From CBDFLD01 sp965249005 (lineage in GTDB: Bacteria > Acidobacteriota > UBA6911): a DNA stretch of 64,000 bases. Shown piece after piece: positions 45,333 through 53,651 of this stretch. Below the pieces are notes generated by a model, which saw nothing but the letters and a program-made list of their open reading frames with translations, did not search any database and was not told the DNA's origin. The stretch spans positions 1-64,000 of the forward strand of contig CBDFLD010000009.1 of assembly GCA_965249005.1 (NCBI GenBank), read 5' to 3'. The position numbers and the translations under genes are program-made. Each line of letters starts with the position of its first letter. The first letter of the stretch is position 1.

Positions 45333-45500
45333 TTAGGGGCAATCCTGTTTCTGCGATTTATTCGCATCCACAGCATTGGCCACGGTGGAGAAGGCGGTGT
45401 CCCTGTCAATGCTCAGACAGGTGTCGAAATAGTTGCCCATCTGCAGAATGCGCAGCGGGTCGCCCTCCAGATAGAGACGCACCTGCTGGCGCTTGCCGCG
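45333..45500 (-). pseudogene. fragment of an unknown larger protein
   Basis: The minus strand reads VRLYLEGDPLRILQMGNYFD then TCLS and STVANAVDANK, which resembles a motif block (GNxxxTCLS...NAxDANK) seen in large uncharacterised proteins of element-rich bacteria. No start is present, and the part after the motif is missing. It lies directly beside tRNA-Leu. Confidence 0.4.
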
Positions 45501-45636
45501 GCTCTGTATCCTTTTCACTCTTGTCACGGGGCCTAGCTCTTGAGCTGTCGGGTTCTGGCTCCCGATACGTGTTGTTATGTCTCCTTGACAGCCTCCACAC
45601 CAGGAGCTCGGGAACGAGGCCGACCCTGCAAAGCGC

Positions 45637-45945
45637 TCAATCGAGGTGGAAGACCTCGCGGATCACCTCGACCTTGGGTGATGAATCCTCGTTACACTCC
45701 ATCAACGGTTCCATATAGCGCCACCATTTCCAGGTGAGCTCGTTCTCTTTCATGCTGTCGAGGGTGGCAGGGTCGTCCGACTCCAGGTAGGCGAAGAGCG
45801 TCCGGCCGTAGAGGTAGATGCTGTAGTTTCGAACTCCCGAACTGCTGATGAGCTCGGCGAGCTCCGGCCAGATTTCATCATGCCGTTTTTCGTACTCCTC
45901 CGCACACCCTTCCTTGATGTGCATGACGAAGGCGAGGCGTTCCAT
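45637..45945 (-). CDS. rhaM: L-rhamnose mutarotase
   Basis: A 102-residue protein of the RhaM/YiiL family. It has the pattern AFVMHIKEGCAEEYEKRHDE, then GVRNYSIYLYGRTLFAYLE, the EWW-type region TWKWWRYMEPLM, and an ending PKVEVIREVFHLD. Catalytic histidine and tyrosines are in the expected places. It interconverts alpha and beta anomers of L-rhamnose. No rhamnose kinase or isomerase gene is in the window. A GGAGACACC stretch precedes the start. Confidence 0.9.
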   Translation of the reverse strand: MERLAFVMHIKEGCAEEYEKRHDEIWPELAELISSSGVRNYSIYLYGRTLFAYLESDDPATLDSMKENELTWKWWRYMEPLMECNEDSSPKVEVIREVFHLD

Positions 45946-46112
45946 TGGGTGTCTCCTTTCGATCAGCTTGGGGTTCCCTCCTGTTAACGATCACTGAAAA
46001 CCGTGCTTTTCTGAACACACGCCGGTTGTAAGGACTCAACATCATCGTCGCCGGAGGCGACTGGGTGTGCACCGGAGCGGTGATCGACATCAATCCGGTT
46101 GCGCGTGACGGA

Positions 46113-46515
46113 TCAAGGTTCCCCAACCGATTTTTCTGTGGCAACATCACCCAGGGGGATGTTTGGGCACCTGTAACGTGTGAACCTTTTCGTCGTGGAT
46201 AGAGTGGTTTCTAGCAGAACCTGACCAGCTTTTCTGAAAGTGGAATCCCAATCCTCTCGGCGCACGTCCAGAAAAATACGTTTTTCGGTGATCGCTAACA
46301 CCTCCCAAGGGCCGTTGGGGAATGCGTAGCGAATGCTCAATTCCACGTCGGTCAGTTCCAGGGGAATCTCGTAGGCGATTCGTCGGTTTCTGCGCGCCAC
46401 GCCAACCGACAGTGTATTGGAGCCTGGCTGAGGGACGGTCTGCCCCATGAGGTCGAAGTGCTGCCAGACGGCCGACTGCCGATGGTAACCGTCAGCGTGC
46501 AGCGCATTCTCAGGT
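46113..46515 (-). pseudogene. fragment of an unknown protein
   Basis: The minus strand reads HADGYHRQSAVWQHFDLMGQ and then IAYEIPLELTDVELSIRYAF in a protein-like frame that continues to about 46113. The 5' end runs into the dispersed repeat at 46530, so the start is missing. Family not recognised. Confidence 0.4.
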
Positions 46516-46529
46516 TCGGAGCATAGGAA

Positions 46530-46800
46530 AAACGAGCCGCATCTCGGAAGTACGTCCCTCCTGAGATGTCTTGCCTGATAGGTTCCGATACGGTGTTGTT
46601 GTGTCTCCTTGACAGAGGCAGTCGAGCTGCGGCCGAATAAAAAGGAGATCTTACCTCAAACCGCCATTGCGGCATAGGTCGCTGGGCAAGCCTCCAGGCG
46701 CACTTCTACACGGGGGATTTGGAGATCCCATACTCCTGCTCACGAAAGGTACAGCTCGTCCATCTCACCATCTGGTAAGGCGGGCGCTGTGGGAGCGGGC
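46530..46800. repeat. dispersed repeat copy (long form)
   Basis: This is a 270-bp copy of a repeat that begins with a hairpin-forming block (GCATCTCGGAAGTACGTCCC then TCCTGAGATG). It continues GTGTCTCCTTGACAG, then AGCTGCGGCCGAATA and ACACGGGGGATTTGGAGATC. A nearly identical copy follows at 49190-49450, flanking the sulfatase gene in direct orientation. Confidence 0.8.
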
Positions 46801-46995
46801 CTGGGCGGGAGGCCGAGGCAGACGAGTATCTTTTGTATCGCCGCGGGAGGATGAGCATCACGTTTTCCCCATGGTACCTCCCGGAGGTGCCAATCGGGAA
46901 ATGCTTACCCAGTGCAAAATAAAACAGGAAGTAATGGCGGTGAGCTAGTGTGGTGTCACAGAAGTTTCTTATAAAAAAAACCCGACTATTAGTAG

Positions 46996-47085
46996 GTAGG
47001 AGTAGCTGCTTAAGCTGCGAACCGTTTTATCGTGCCAAGCTGGGGCTTGGCGTTCCCAGGAATTCGCAGCTAAAGCAACTCCTAC
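46996..47085. repeat. REPIN-like double hairpin
   Basis: GTAGGAGTAGCTGCTTAAGC at the left pairs with the complement of the right end (GCAGCTAAAGCAACTCCTAC). The stem is about 23 bp with small bulges, and an inner hairpin GCCAAGC-TGGG-GCTTGGC lies inside. The GTAG start and two inverted units match the structure of REP doublets mobilised by RAYT transposases in other bacteria. No RAYT gene is seen in the window. Confidence 0.65.
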
Positions 47086-47188
47086 ATTGACTATCTGGAC
47101 ATTTCACATCGAAGGAAATACTCAGCTCAAGGGCAAATATCTTCCCAGCCCTGGCGAAAAATAAATTAAAATGCCTAAAGCCACTACC

Positions 47189-49102
47189 TCAAGGTTTGCC
47201 TACTTCCAGGTTTTCGACCGTGCGCGCCAGCAACTTGCCCAAGTAGATCTTTGGGTCTGGTGTTGAGCTTACTTGCTTCATCATTGGCAGGGCGGGAAGA
47301 GCCAAATCACCCAGTTCGTTGAGAACAACAGCAGCGTGTAATTGCAACCAATAGTCTTCGTGATTCAGGCACTCTACCAGGGCAGGAATACCGCTGTCGC
47401 CAAATTGACAAAGGGCGTCAGCCGCCGCAATGCGGACATCCATGTAGTCATCCAAGAGGCAAATTTTCAACGCTTCTTCCGCGGGTTTCGCTGGCGAGCC
47501 GAGGACACGCAATCCCACCGCTGCCCAATAGCGCACGCCAGGATCCGAGGCTTTTAGCCCCTGAATTAGCGCGTGCAGATGTTCGAGTCCGCGGCCAACC
47601 CGGTCGGCCATTTCAAAAACCGACTCGACTGGAAATGCCTGAGGATCTCGTGCCATTTCATAGACGGTCTGATTTCTTGCTGCCGCTCGTCTGTGCATCA
47701 TTGCGATCGGCAATAGGCAGGCATCGGGAGTTTCGGTTACCCAGTTCCGTAGTTCTTTTCGCATGACATCCAATTGAGGCTGGTATTCGGGAAGCTTTGC
47801 CAGATTACGAATCTCGTTGGGATCGGAGTGAATATCGTAGAGTTCTTCCACCGGTTTTGTAACCTGAGTCAGGATGGCCTCCGGGCCCTGCAGTTTTCCT
47901 TCAGTGGCCAATCGTCGTAGTTCTCCGCGGGTAGGGGTCAGTTCTGAATACCAGCTGATTTGCATTACCGGGCGATGTGGAGCGAAATTGCGGATATACT
48001 TATATCGGTGATCCCTTACACAACGGCTGGTCTCAAAAACTTCATCAACCCGGTCACGGGAAGCCTGAATAGTGGTGCGCGGTGGGCCAACGGTCTCTCC
48101 CGCAAAAGGGATGCCCGTCATGTACTCAGGGATTTGGATTCCTAATATGGAGAGTAGGGTGGGTGGAAAATCTAAAAAACTGATTAGCTGATTGTTGACT
48201 GTTCCCTGGTCGTTCGGTGCCAGTTTACGCCATTTTTCCGGAAAATGAATTATAAGAGGCACCTGTAATCCTCCATCGGTTAACCAGCGTTTGTGACGTG
48301 GCATTCCCCGGCCGTGATCGGAATAGAAAAACACGATGGTATTGTCGCTCAATCCGTCAGCGGCAAGTTGGTCAAGTAGCTTGCCTGCCTGAATATCCAT
48401 CGCACTGATGCAGTCGTAATGAGTGGCAATATCTTTCCGTATTATCGGAGTGTCTGGATAATACGGAGGTAGCGGCGCCTTTGCCGGATCGTGCCGCATG
48501 TTGTCTGGCAACTTACTCAGGGCTTCCCGAGTTGCCTGGCTCATGGTGGCTTCTCGAAACTGCCCCTGATGAGTTATTGTCAGATTAAAAATGGAAAAAA
48601 ACGGTTGGTCCGGATCAGAGCGGCCTCTCCAGTGGGCTTGATTTGAAGAATCATCCCAAATATTTTCAGGCGTGGCATAGTTGTAGTCCTCTTTAACGTT
48701 GTTCGTGCAGTAGTAGCCTTCTTCTCTCAACCAGAGAGGATAGGGCCGGATTTCTTCGGGAATCCTCACGGTTCGGTCTCGTAAATGCGGGGTGCCCATG
48801 GCATTCGGCCATACTCCGGTGATAAGACAGGAGCGGGTTGGCGAGCAAGCGGGAGCAGTGACGAAAGCGCTATCGAAGCGAATCGATTTCTTTGCCAGGG
48901 CATCGAGGTTCGGGGTCACGGCGTAAGGATCTCCATAACAACTCAGATTGGGGTCCATATCCTCGCATGTGATCCAAAGAATGTTTGGTCTGTCTCCAGC
49001 AGAAACCGGAATGGTGAGGGAACCAAGCATGAGGATAAGTGAGGCCGGCTTCATCCATGACATTAATTTTCGCCATAGAATCCGGCTGGTAGATTGTGTC
49101 AT
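47189..49102 (-). CDS. exported sulfatase with C-terminal HEAT repeats
   Basis: A 637-residue protein. I start it at ATG 49102 (MTQSTSRILWRKL), followed by a signal peptide ending VSA. The sulfatase core begins RPNILWITCEDMDPNLSCYG; the formylglycine site is CSPTR at 86-90. FYSDHGRGMPRHKRWLTDGG is the later metal or sulfate-binding block. The last 120 residues form HEAT-like repeats (VRYWAAVGLRVLGSPAKPAE). It is a diverged paralogue of 41146-43065 with lower local GC, consistent with separate acquisition. It lies inside the tRNA-Leu island, flanked by direct repeats. Confidence 0.88.
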   Translation of the reverse strand: MTQSTSRILWRKLMSWMKPASLILMLGSLTIPVSAGDRPNILWITCEDMDPNLSCYGDPYAVTPNLDALAKKSIRFDSAFVTAPACSPTRSCLITGVWPNAMGTPHLRDRTVRIPEEIRPYPLWLREEGYYCTNNVKEDYNYATPENIWDDSSNQAHWRGRSDPDQPFFSIFNLTITHQGQFREATMSQATREALSKLPDNMRHDPAKAPLPPYYPDTPIIRKDIATHYDCISAMDIQAGKLLDQLAADGLSDNTIVFFYSDHGRGMPRHKRWLTDGGLQVPLIIHFPEKWRKLAPNDQGTVNNQLISFLDFPPTLLSILGIQIPEYMTGIPFAGETVGPPRTTIQASRDRVDEVFETSRCVRDHRYKYIRNFAPHRPVMQISWYSELTPTRGELRRLATEGKLQGPEAILTQVTKPVEELYDIHSDPNEIRNLAKLPEYQPQLDVMRKELRNWVTETPDACLLPIAMMHRRAAARNQTVYEMARDPQAFPVESVFEMADRVGRGLEHLHALIQGLKASDPGVRYWAAVGLRVLGSPAKPAEEALKICLLDDYMDVRIAAADALCQFGDSGIPALVECLNHEDYWLQLHAAVVLNELGDLALPALPMMKQVSSTPDPKIYLGKLLARTVENLEVGKP

Positions 49103-49189
49103 GTGCCTCCTCTTGATGTGCAGTTTTTGAGCCATGGAATATCCGGGTCGCCGAGTGAAGTTATTGGTTGTTGGGTATCTCGGAGAGTA

Positions 49190-49450
49190 TAGGAAAGACA
49201 AGCCGCATCTCGGAAGTACGTCCCTCCTGAGATGTCTTGCCTGATAGGTTCCGATACGGTGTTGTTGTGTCTCCTTGACAGAAGCAGTCGAGCTGCGGCC
49301 GAATAAAAAGGAGATCTTACCTCAAACCGCCATTGCGGCATAGGTCGCTGGGCACGCCTCCAGGCGCACTTCTACACGGGGGATTTGGAGATCCCATTGT
49401 TTTGCTCACGAAGCGTACATCTCGTCCATCTCACAATCCGGTAAGATGAA
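49190..49450. repeat. dispersed repeat copy (long form)
   Basis: This is nearly identical to 46530-46800 over about 250 bp. It lies immediately upstream of the sulfatase start, so the gene and its promoter sit between two direct copies. Confidence 0.8.
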
Positions 49451-49626
49451 GGGCACCGGGGGCTGGAGGATCCATATGGAACGGACCACCTGGTAGATCT
49501 GAGCGGCATAGACTTCGAGGCTCTCGGGGCAAAGTTCGAGCGAGGTCGCAAGCACACCGTGTTCGAGCGGATGAAGGGGATAGTCGCCCGTCAGTCTGGA
49601 GAGCCTCAATTCGATGGAACGGATAA

Positions 49627-49652
49627 CCGGGGGTGGGGTGACCCACCCCCGG
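49627..49652. terminator. strong GC hairpin before the tRNA-Leu scar
   Basis: CCGGGGGTGGG and CCCACCCCCGG form an 11-bp perfect stem with a GTGA loop. No T-tract follows. A related hairpin is at 30181-30197, in the same place relative to the tRNA-Cys scar. It could be a terminator or a conserved feature of the element end. Confidence 0.45.
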
Positions 49653-49682
49653 CCGCCTCGAGGGACTCCAGTCGCGATTTTT

Positions 49683-49778
49683 CAGGCAAGTGCTGCAGCG
49701 TCATACTGTGCCCAAACTGTGCCCGCGGCAGTCCAAGACCACCCAACTCTACCCAACTCCACCCAAAGCAGGAAAGAT
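49683..49778 (+). pseudogene. integrase C-terminal tail remnant with arm-type repeats
   Basis: The frame reads FFRQVLQRHTVPKLCPRQSK and ends KAGKI; VPKLCPRQSKTT is shared with 2581-2625. The DNA has CTGTGCCC at 49706-49713 and 49717-49724 (period 11). It ends about 106 bp before the tRNA-derived core. The rest of the recombinase gene is missing. Confidence 0.5.
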
Positions 49779-49830
49779 TTAACCCTTTGGTATCTCTAGT
49801 AGTTACAGGCGGTTACGGAATGCAGGTCTG

Positions 49831-49888
49831 GGACTTAAAATCCTGGGTCCCGTAAGGGACGTGCGGGTTCGATTCCCGCCCTCGGCAC
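49831..49888 (+). other. attR: duplicated 3' end of tRNA-Leu
   Basis: This is a 58-bp perfect copy of 45259-45316, from the anticodon stem to the first C of CCA. The 5' half of the tRNA is absent. Confidence 0.9.
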
Positions 49889-49942
49889 TTTTGAATCAAT
49901 GGGTTACATCCGGTTCTTGCGGTTCAACGCTCGAATAGGCGA

Positions 49943-49962
49943 TTGTGCCCGGAATTGTGCCC
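49943..49962. repeat. arm-type direct repeat right of the tRNA-Leu scar
   Basis: TTGTGCCC at 49943-49950 and 49955-49962 (period 12). Together with 49706-49724 it gives the core repeats on both sides, as in an attP. The surrounding 49890-50180 has no supported gene. Confidence 0.5.
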
Positions 49963-50180
49963 AGGTCGGTGAAGCCCTTCACGAGATTCACATCACCAAC
50001 TACCGCTTGGTCCCTATTCCTGATTCGTGAAATCGTAGAAGTACCATGGCGCTTCCGAACAACTCAACCTGGTGGTCATTGCCTGGACGCGCAACACTAC
50101 CGCGGACACGAACGTGCCCAATCATTGGATTGACCTGACGAATCCAGCGGACGGTTTCATTTATCGTCCGTCGCACCATC

Positions 50181-50780
50181 TTATCGCGCTTTTGTCTCCC
50201 GCCTGCGTCTGCTGGAGGTTGTGTATGCGCGTGGAGTGTGTTCCTTGATTCGATTGGCTTCATCCGCAGTGGGAAGCGTCACTCTCCCCTTGATGAATGC
50301 TGTAAGAATGGCAATTGGGTCAACCGCTAGCATTTCCGACCAGACTTCAGGTGCGTAGGAAGTTGCAGACCCGTGGTGAGGGACATTGAATACAGAAGCT
50401 TTGCCCGATCGGCGCTCCTTAGACTGGACGATGACCGACCATCCAGTTCCCGGTTCGCTCGTCTCTTCTAAGTCGGCCCCTAGAAGTACGGAAACCGCTC
50501 CAGTTTCAATCCATAAGGCAACAGCTGTCCGATTCGGCGGCTGCGCCATTATTCGTTTCTTTTCTTTCGCCACTGGCAGGAGACTCGAGATTTCGTTGAA
50601 TGCGAACCTGACCGATTCGTCAGAAGGTGAAAGCGACCAGACGCTGGCAATGGTGCCTGTTGTCATGGATCTATTCCAAAGAACACGATTCGGCACGGCC
50701 CACTTCGGCGTATCTGGGGCTCCCCGTTGAACCAGCACCTCTAGGATCTTGGCGAACTCGCGCACACCTGAACGGACCAT
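50181..50780 (-). pseudogene. metallo-beta-lactamase fold protein, N-terminally truncated
   Basis: A frame of up to 199 residues. The C-terminal half of a ComEC/Rec2-type or related MBL domain is recognisable (SVLLGADLEETSEPGTGW, then VFNVPHHGSATSY). The first metal-binding motif (HxHxDH) and the strands before it are missing. It is therefore probably a remnant, although an intact short protein cannot be excluded. Confidence 0.55.
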
Positions 50781-51066
50781 AAGTGATCGTGTTTCATTTG
50801 TCTGTACGAGAGTTTCCGACCCTCTTTCCCGGACTGCTTAAGGGATGTTGGTGGAAATACGATGATGCTATTGACGGCCTTGATTCTGAGAAAGCGCTCT
50901 TTTTGTGATGACGACCACAGACAAGCTCAACGAACTTGCCGTAATGACTTCCACGCGGCCAGTAGTTCGGCCCGTCAGAAGCCCACTTGAAGCTGCTTGG
51001 CGAGTGTGTTTTATTGGTCCGTCATTTCTTATGTGAACGCCTATATCGTTGGGGAGCGCGATTGCC
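50781..51066. other. intergenic stretch
   Basis: No gene is supported. It contains the upstream region of the lipoprotein gene at 51067. No clear promoter match can be singled out. Confidence 0.35.
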
Positions 51067-52014
51067 ATGAGAATTTGCTGCGCCATCTTAGCCGTCAGTC
51101 TATTGCAGTTCGTCGGCTGTTCGCCCAGATACAATCCAAGCGCACCACCGGCCAACGGTAACACCACGTCGACGTCAGTGGTCTCCGCCGACTCGCCACC
51201 GATCGTGTGGCAGATTACGGAGGGGCTGCAGGCGCCGGAGAGCGCCTTCTACGACGCCGAGTCGGGCTTCCTGTTCCTGTCCCAGGGTGGCGGAGGTGGC
51301 GGGGATGAAAAGGATGATGACGGATGGGTGTCGAAGCTGACGTTGGATGGGGAAATGGTCAACGACAAATGGGTCACCGGATTCAACTCGCCTAAAGGTC
51401 TTCGCAGCCATGGCGGAACCCTGTGGGTTTCGGATATCGATCGCATTGTGGCGATCGACATTGAGCAAGGCATTATTTCGAGCGAAGTGCAAATCACGGA
51501 TGCGACATTCCTGAACGACCTGGCTTGCGGTCCCGATGGAGCCGTCTATGTGGTCGACATGGTGGCCAGCCGCATCTACCGCTTCCACGACGGGCAGCTG
51601 TCGGTGTTCATTGAGGGTGAGGAGATCGACCACCCCAACGGATTGCTGGTACACGAGGAAAAACTGTACATGGCCGGGTGGGGCCAGGGGTTCAACACCG
51701 CAGACTTCTCGACAGACCCGAAGGGCAGATTGCAGGCGATCGACTTGAGAACAAGAGAACAGACGGTCATCACACCGGAGCCGACCGGAAATCTGGACGG
51801 TGTCGAGTCCGACGGCCACGGCGGTTTCCTTGTCACCGACTGGATTTCAGGGAACCTGTTTCATGTCAAACCGGACGGTGCGTCGGAGGTGATCCTGGCG
51901 TTTTCCAAGGGCCTGGCGGATCAGGCCTACCTGCCCGATCGTCACCTATTGATCCTGCCGGAGAGCGTTGAGAACAAGCTGACAGCGTTCGATATGAGTG
52001 GGTTGTTGCCGTAG
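51067..52014 (+). CDS. SMP-30/gluconolactonase-like beta-propeller lipoprotein
   Basis: A 315-residue protein started at ATG 51067. A lipobox LQFVGC (cysteine about residue 18) predicts a lipoprotein. The propeller repeats show metal-binding and blade motifs (FLNDLACGPDGAVYVVDMVA, IDHPNGLLVHEEKLYMAGWG, LDGVESDGHGGFLVTDW) like SMP-30 and NHL-type lactonases. Family members hydrolyse sugar lactones, which would fit the nearby enolase-superfamily protein, but catalytic activity is unproven. Confidence 0.78.
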   Translation: MRICCAILAVSLLQFVGCSPRYNPSAPPANGNTTSTSVVSADSPPIVWQITEGLQAPESAFYDAESGFLFLSQGGGGGGDEKDDDGWVSKLTLDGEMVNDKWVTGFNSPKGLRSHGGTLWVSDIDRIVAIDIEQGIISSEVQITDATFLNDLACGPDGAVYVVDMVASRIYRFHDGQLSVFIEGEEIDHPNGLLVHEEKLYMAGWGQGFNTADFSTDPKGRLQAIDLRTREQTVITPEPTGNLDGVESDGHGGFLVTDWISGNLFHVKPDGASEVILAFSKGLADQAYLPDRHLLILPESVENKLTAFDMSGLLP

Positions 52015-52071
52015 GATGCACGGTTCACGGTACACAGAAAACGGAAAACCGTGTTTGGTTGTGTCACAGCT

Positions 52072-52140
52072 CGAAGGATAGGACAAATAAGCTGCGTCTC
52101 GGAAGTACGTTGCGACTGAGATGGCTTGCCAGCAGCCGGG
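52072..52140. repeat. dispersed repeat copy (short form)
   Basis: It contains AGGATAGGACAAATAAGCTG followed by CGTCTCGGAAGTACGT and GAGATGGCTTGCC. It marks the boundary between the lipoprotein gene and the enolase-superfamily gene. Confidence 0.7.
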
Positions 52141-52360
52141 ACGGAACCGTTGTACGCGTCCTGGCCATCGATGTTGATCGCCAGCGGCGCAGAAATATCG
52201 GGAATGCCGATGCCATGATCATTGGCGTTGGCGTGATAGCACATGGCGACGGAAGTGATCGACTGGCTGGGACTAAGGAAACTCGTGCTACTCGATTATT
52301 CAACATCCATCGCGGTTGGCACGGAGAAAACCGCACTTGCGGACTTCGCAACGACAGAAT

Positions 52361-53473
52361 ATGAAAATTATCAGAGTCGAAGTGCGTTCCGTAGCGCCGC
52401 CCGTCGACCGCTTCAGCTGGTCGGATGATCTGCCGGACCAGTATTCGACCAATACGGTCGTCAGGATCTACACCGATGAGGGGGTGGAGGGGGTATCCGG
52501 GGTCTGGAACGCCACATCGTTCGACTTCGAGCGCTATACCGCCGAATCGATACGCCACCTGGCGCCCCTGCTGCTGGGAAAGGACCCGCTCTTGCGGGAG
52601 TCGATCTGGCACGAGATCCGACCGCGTGTCTTTCCCCTGCCGCCCCAATCGCTGGCTGCCATCGACATAGCTCTGTGGGATCTGGCGGGCAAAATGGCGG
52701 GACTGCCTCTGTACCAGTTGCTGGGGGGGACCAGAGACAGAATTCCGGCCTACGCCAGCACCCCGCTCTTTGAGGATGTCGATTCCTATCTGAACAACAC
52801 CGAGGAACTCATCGCCGGGGGTTTCAAGGCCATCAAATTCCACACCTGGTGCATCCCGGAGCTAGATCTCGAACTGGCCCGGGCCGTCAGACGGAAGTAC
52901 CCCGGCAACGACGTCGCCTTCATGCTCGATGCCGAGAACAACTACGACCGCGACGGCGCCCTGCGGGTCGCCCGGGAGCTGGAGGCGATGGGCTTCACCT
53001 GGTTCGAGGCACCGCTGCACGATTCGGATCTGGATGGCTACAAAGAGCTGACGAGTCGAGTCAAGATCCCTATTATTCCATCCGGCAATTGGTTCCAGGA
53101 CCTCCATGGCTTTGCTGCGGCCCTGCATGCGCAGGCGTGGGGCCGGGCCAGGACGGACGTGGCCATGATGGGTGGGATAACCCAGGCCAGCAAAGCGGTC
53201 GCTCTCACTGCAGCGGCTGGCATGAAATGCGAGATCATGTCGTGGGGGTACAGCCTGGTGTCGGTAGCCAACCTTCATCTCATGTTGGCTTGCGACAACT
53301 GTTCCTACTTCGAGCAGTCGGTTCCCTACGAGCCTTATGAGTATGGAATGAAGGACGTAATTCGCCCGCGCGCCGACGGTTTTGTGTGTGCGCCATCAGG
53401 TCCGGGGCTTGGACTGGAAGTGGACTGGGAGGCTATGGAAGCGGCCACGATTCTTTCGTTCGTCACCGGGTAG
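52361..53473 (+). CDS. mandelate racemase/muconate-lactonizing family protein (sugar-acid dehydratase-like)
   Basis: A 370-residue enolase-superfamily protein started at ATG 52361. The capping domain covers residues 1-125 and includes SLAAIDIALWDLAGKMAGLP. The barrel has the KxH-type base region GFKAIKFH (159-161), and metal ligands D190 (FMLDAENNY) and E216 (WFEAPLH). The third ligand position reads IPSGNWF, with N243 where Glu or Asp is usual. EIMSWGYSL occupies the seventh-strand region without the expected His. It could dehydrate a sugar acid or be a diverged subgroup. Confidence 0.8.
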   Translation: MKIIRVEVRSVAPPVDRFSWSDDLPDQYSTNTVVRIYTDEGVEGVSGVWNATSFDFERYTAESIRHLAPLLLGKDPLLRESIWHEIRPRVFPLPPQSLAAIDIALWDLAGKMAGLPLYQLLGGTRDRIPAYASTPLFEDVDSYLNNTEELIAGGFKAIKFHTWCIPELDLELARAVRRKYPGNDVAFMLDAENNYDRDGALRVARELEAMGFTWFEAPLHDSDLDGYKELTSRVKIPIIPSGNWFQDLHGFAAALHAQAWGRARTDVAMMGGITQASKAVALTAAAGMKCEIMSWGYSLVSVANLHLMLACDNCSYFEQSVPYEPYEYGMKDVIRPRADGFVCAPSGPGLGLEVDWEAMEAATILSFVTG

Positions 53474-53552
53474 ATAAGATGACGGAGACCACAAGAGAGA
53501 AACCGAGGTAATCTATGTCTTTGCAACACCAGGCCAAATTCGACGCATTGAT

Positions 53553-53600
53553 TGAAGGATAGGACAAAGAAGCTGCGTCTCAGAAGTACGTGCCGGTGTG
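53553..53600. repeat. dispersed repeat copy (short form)
   Basis: AAGGATAGGACAAAGAAGCT followed by GCGTCTCAGAAGTACGTGCC. It sits between the enolase-superfamily gene and the converging TauD-fusion gene. Confidence 0.7.
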
Positions 53601-53651
53601 CGATTCGCCTGCCGTGAGACATCTCCTTGGGACTTCTGCCATTGATGCGTT

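Larger units (their letters stand above)
45259..49888. mobile_element. genomic island in tRNA-Leu, integrase lost
   Basis: The last 58 bp of tRNA-Leu (45259-45316) are repeated perfectly at 49831-49888. The enclosed 4.5 kb hold a mutarotase, a sulfatase, repeats and gene fragments but no intact recombinase. An integrase-tail remnant is present at the right end. The perfect repeat suggests a recent event or a maintained site. Confidence 0.8.

Noticed and set aside
46530..46800. The repeat as a protein-coding gene (MPQWRFEVRSPFYSAAARL frame)
   Set aside because: The frame occurs in several repeat copies but differs by frameshifts and joins to unrelated sequence, so it is better explained as a non-coding repeat.
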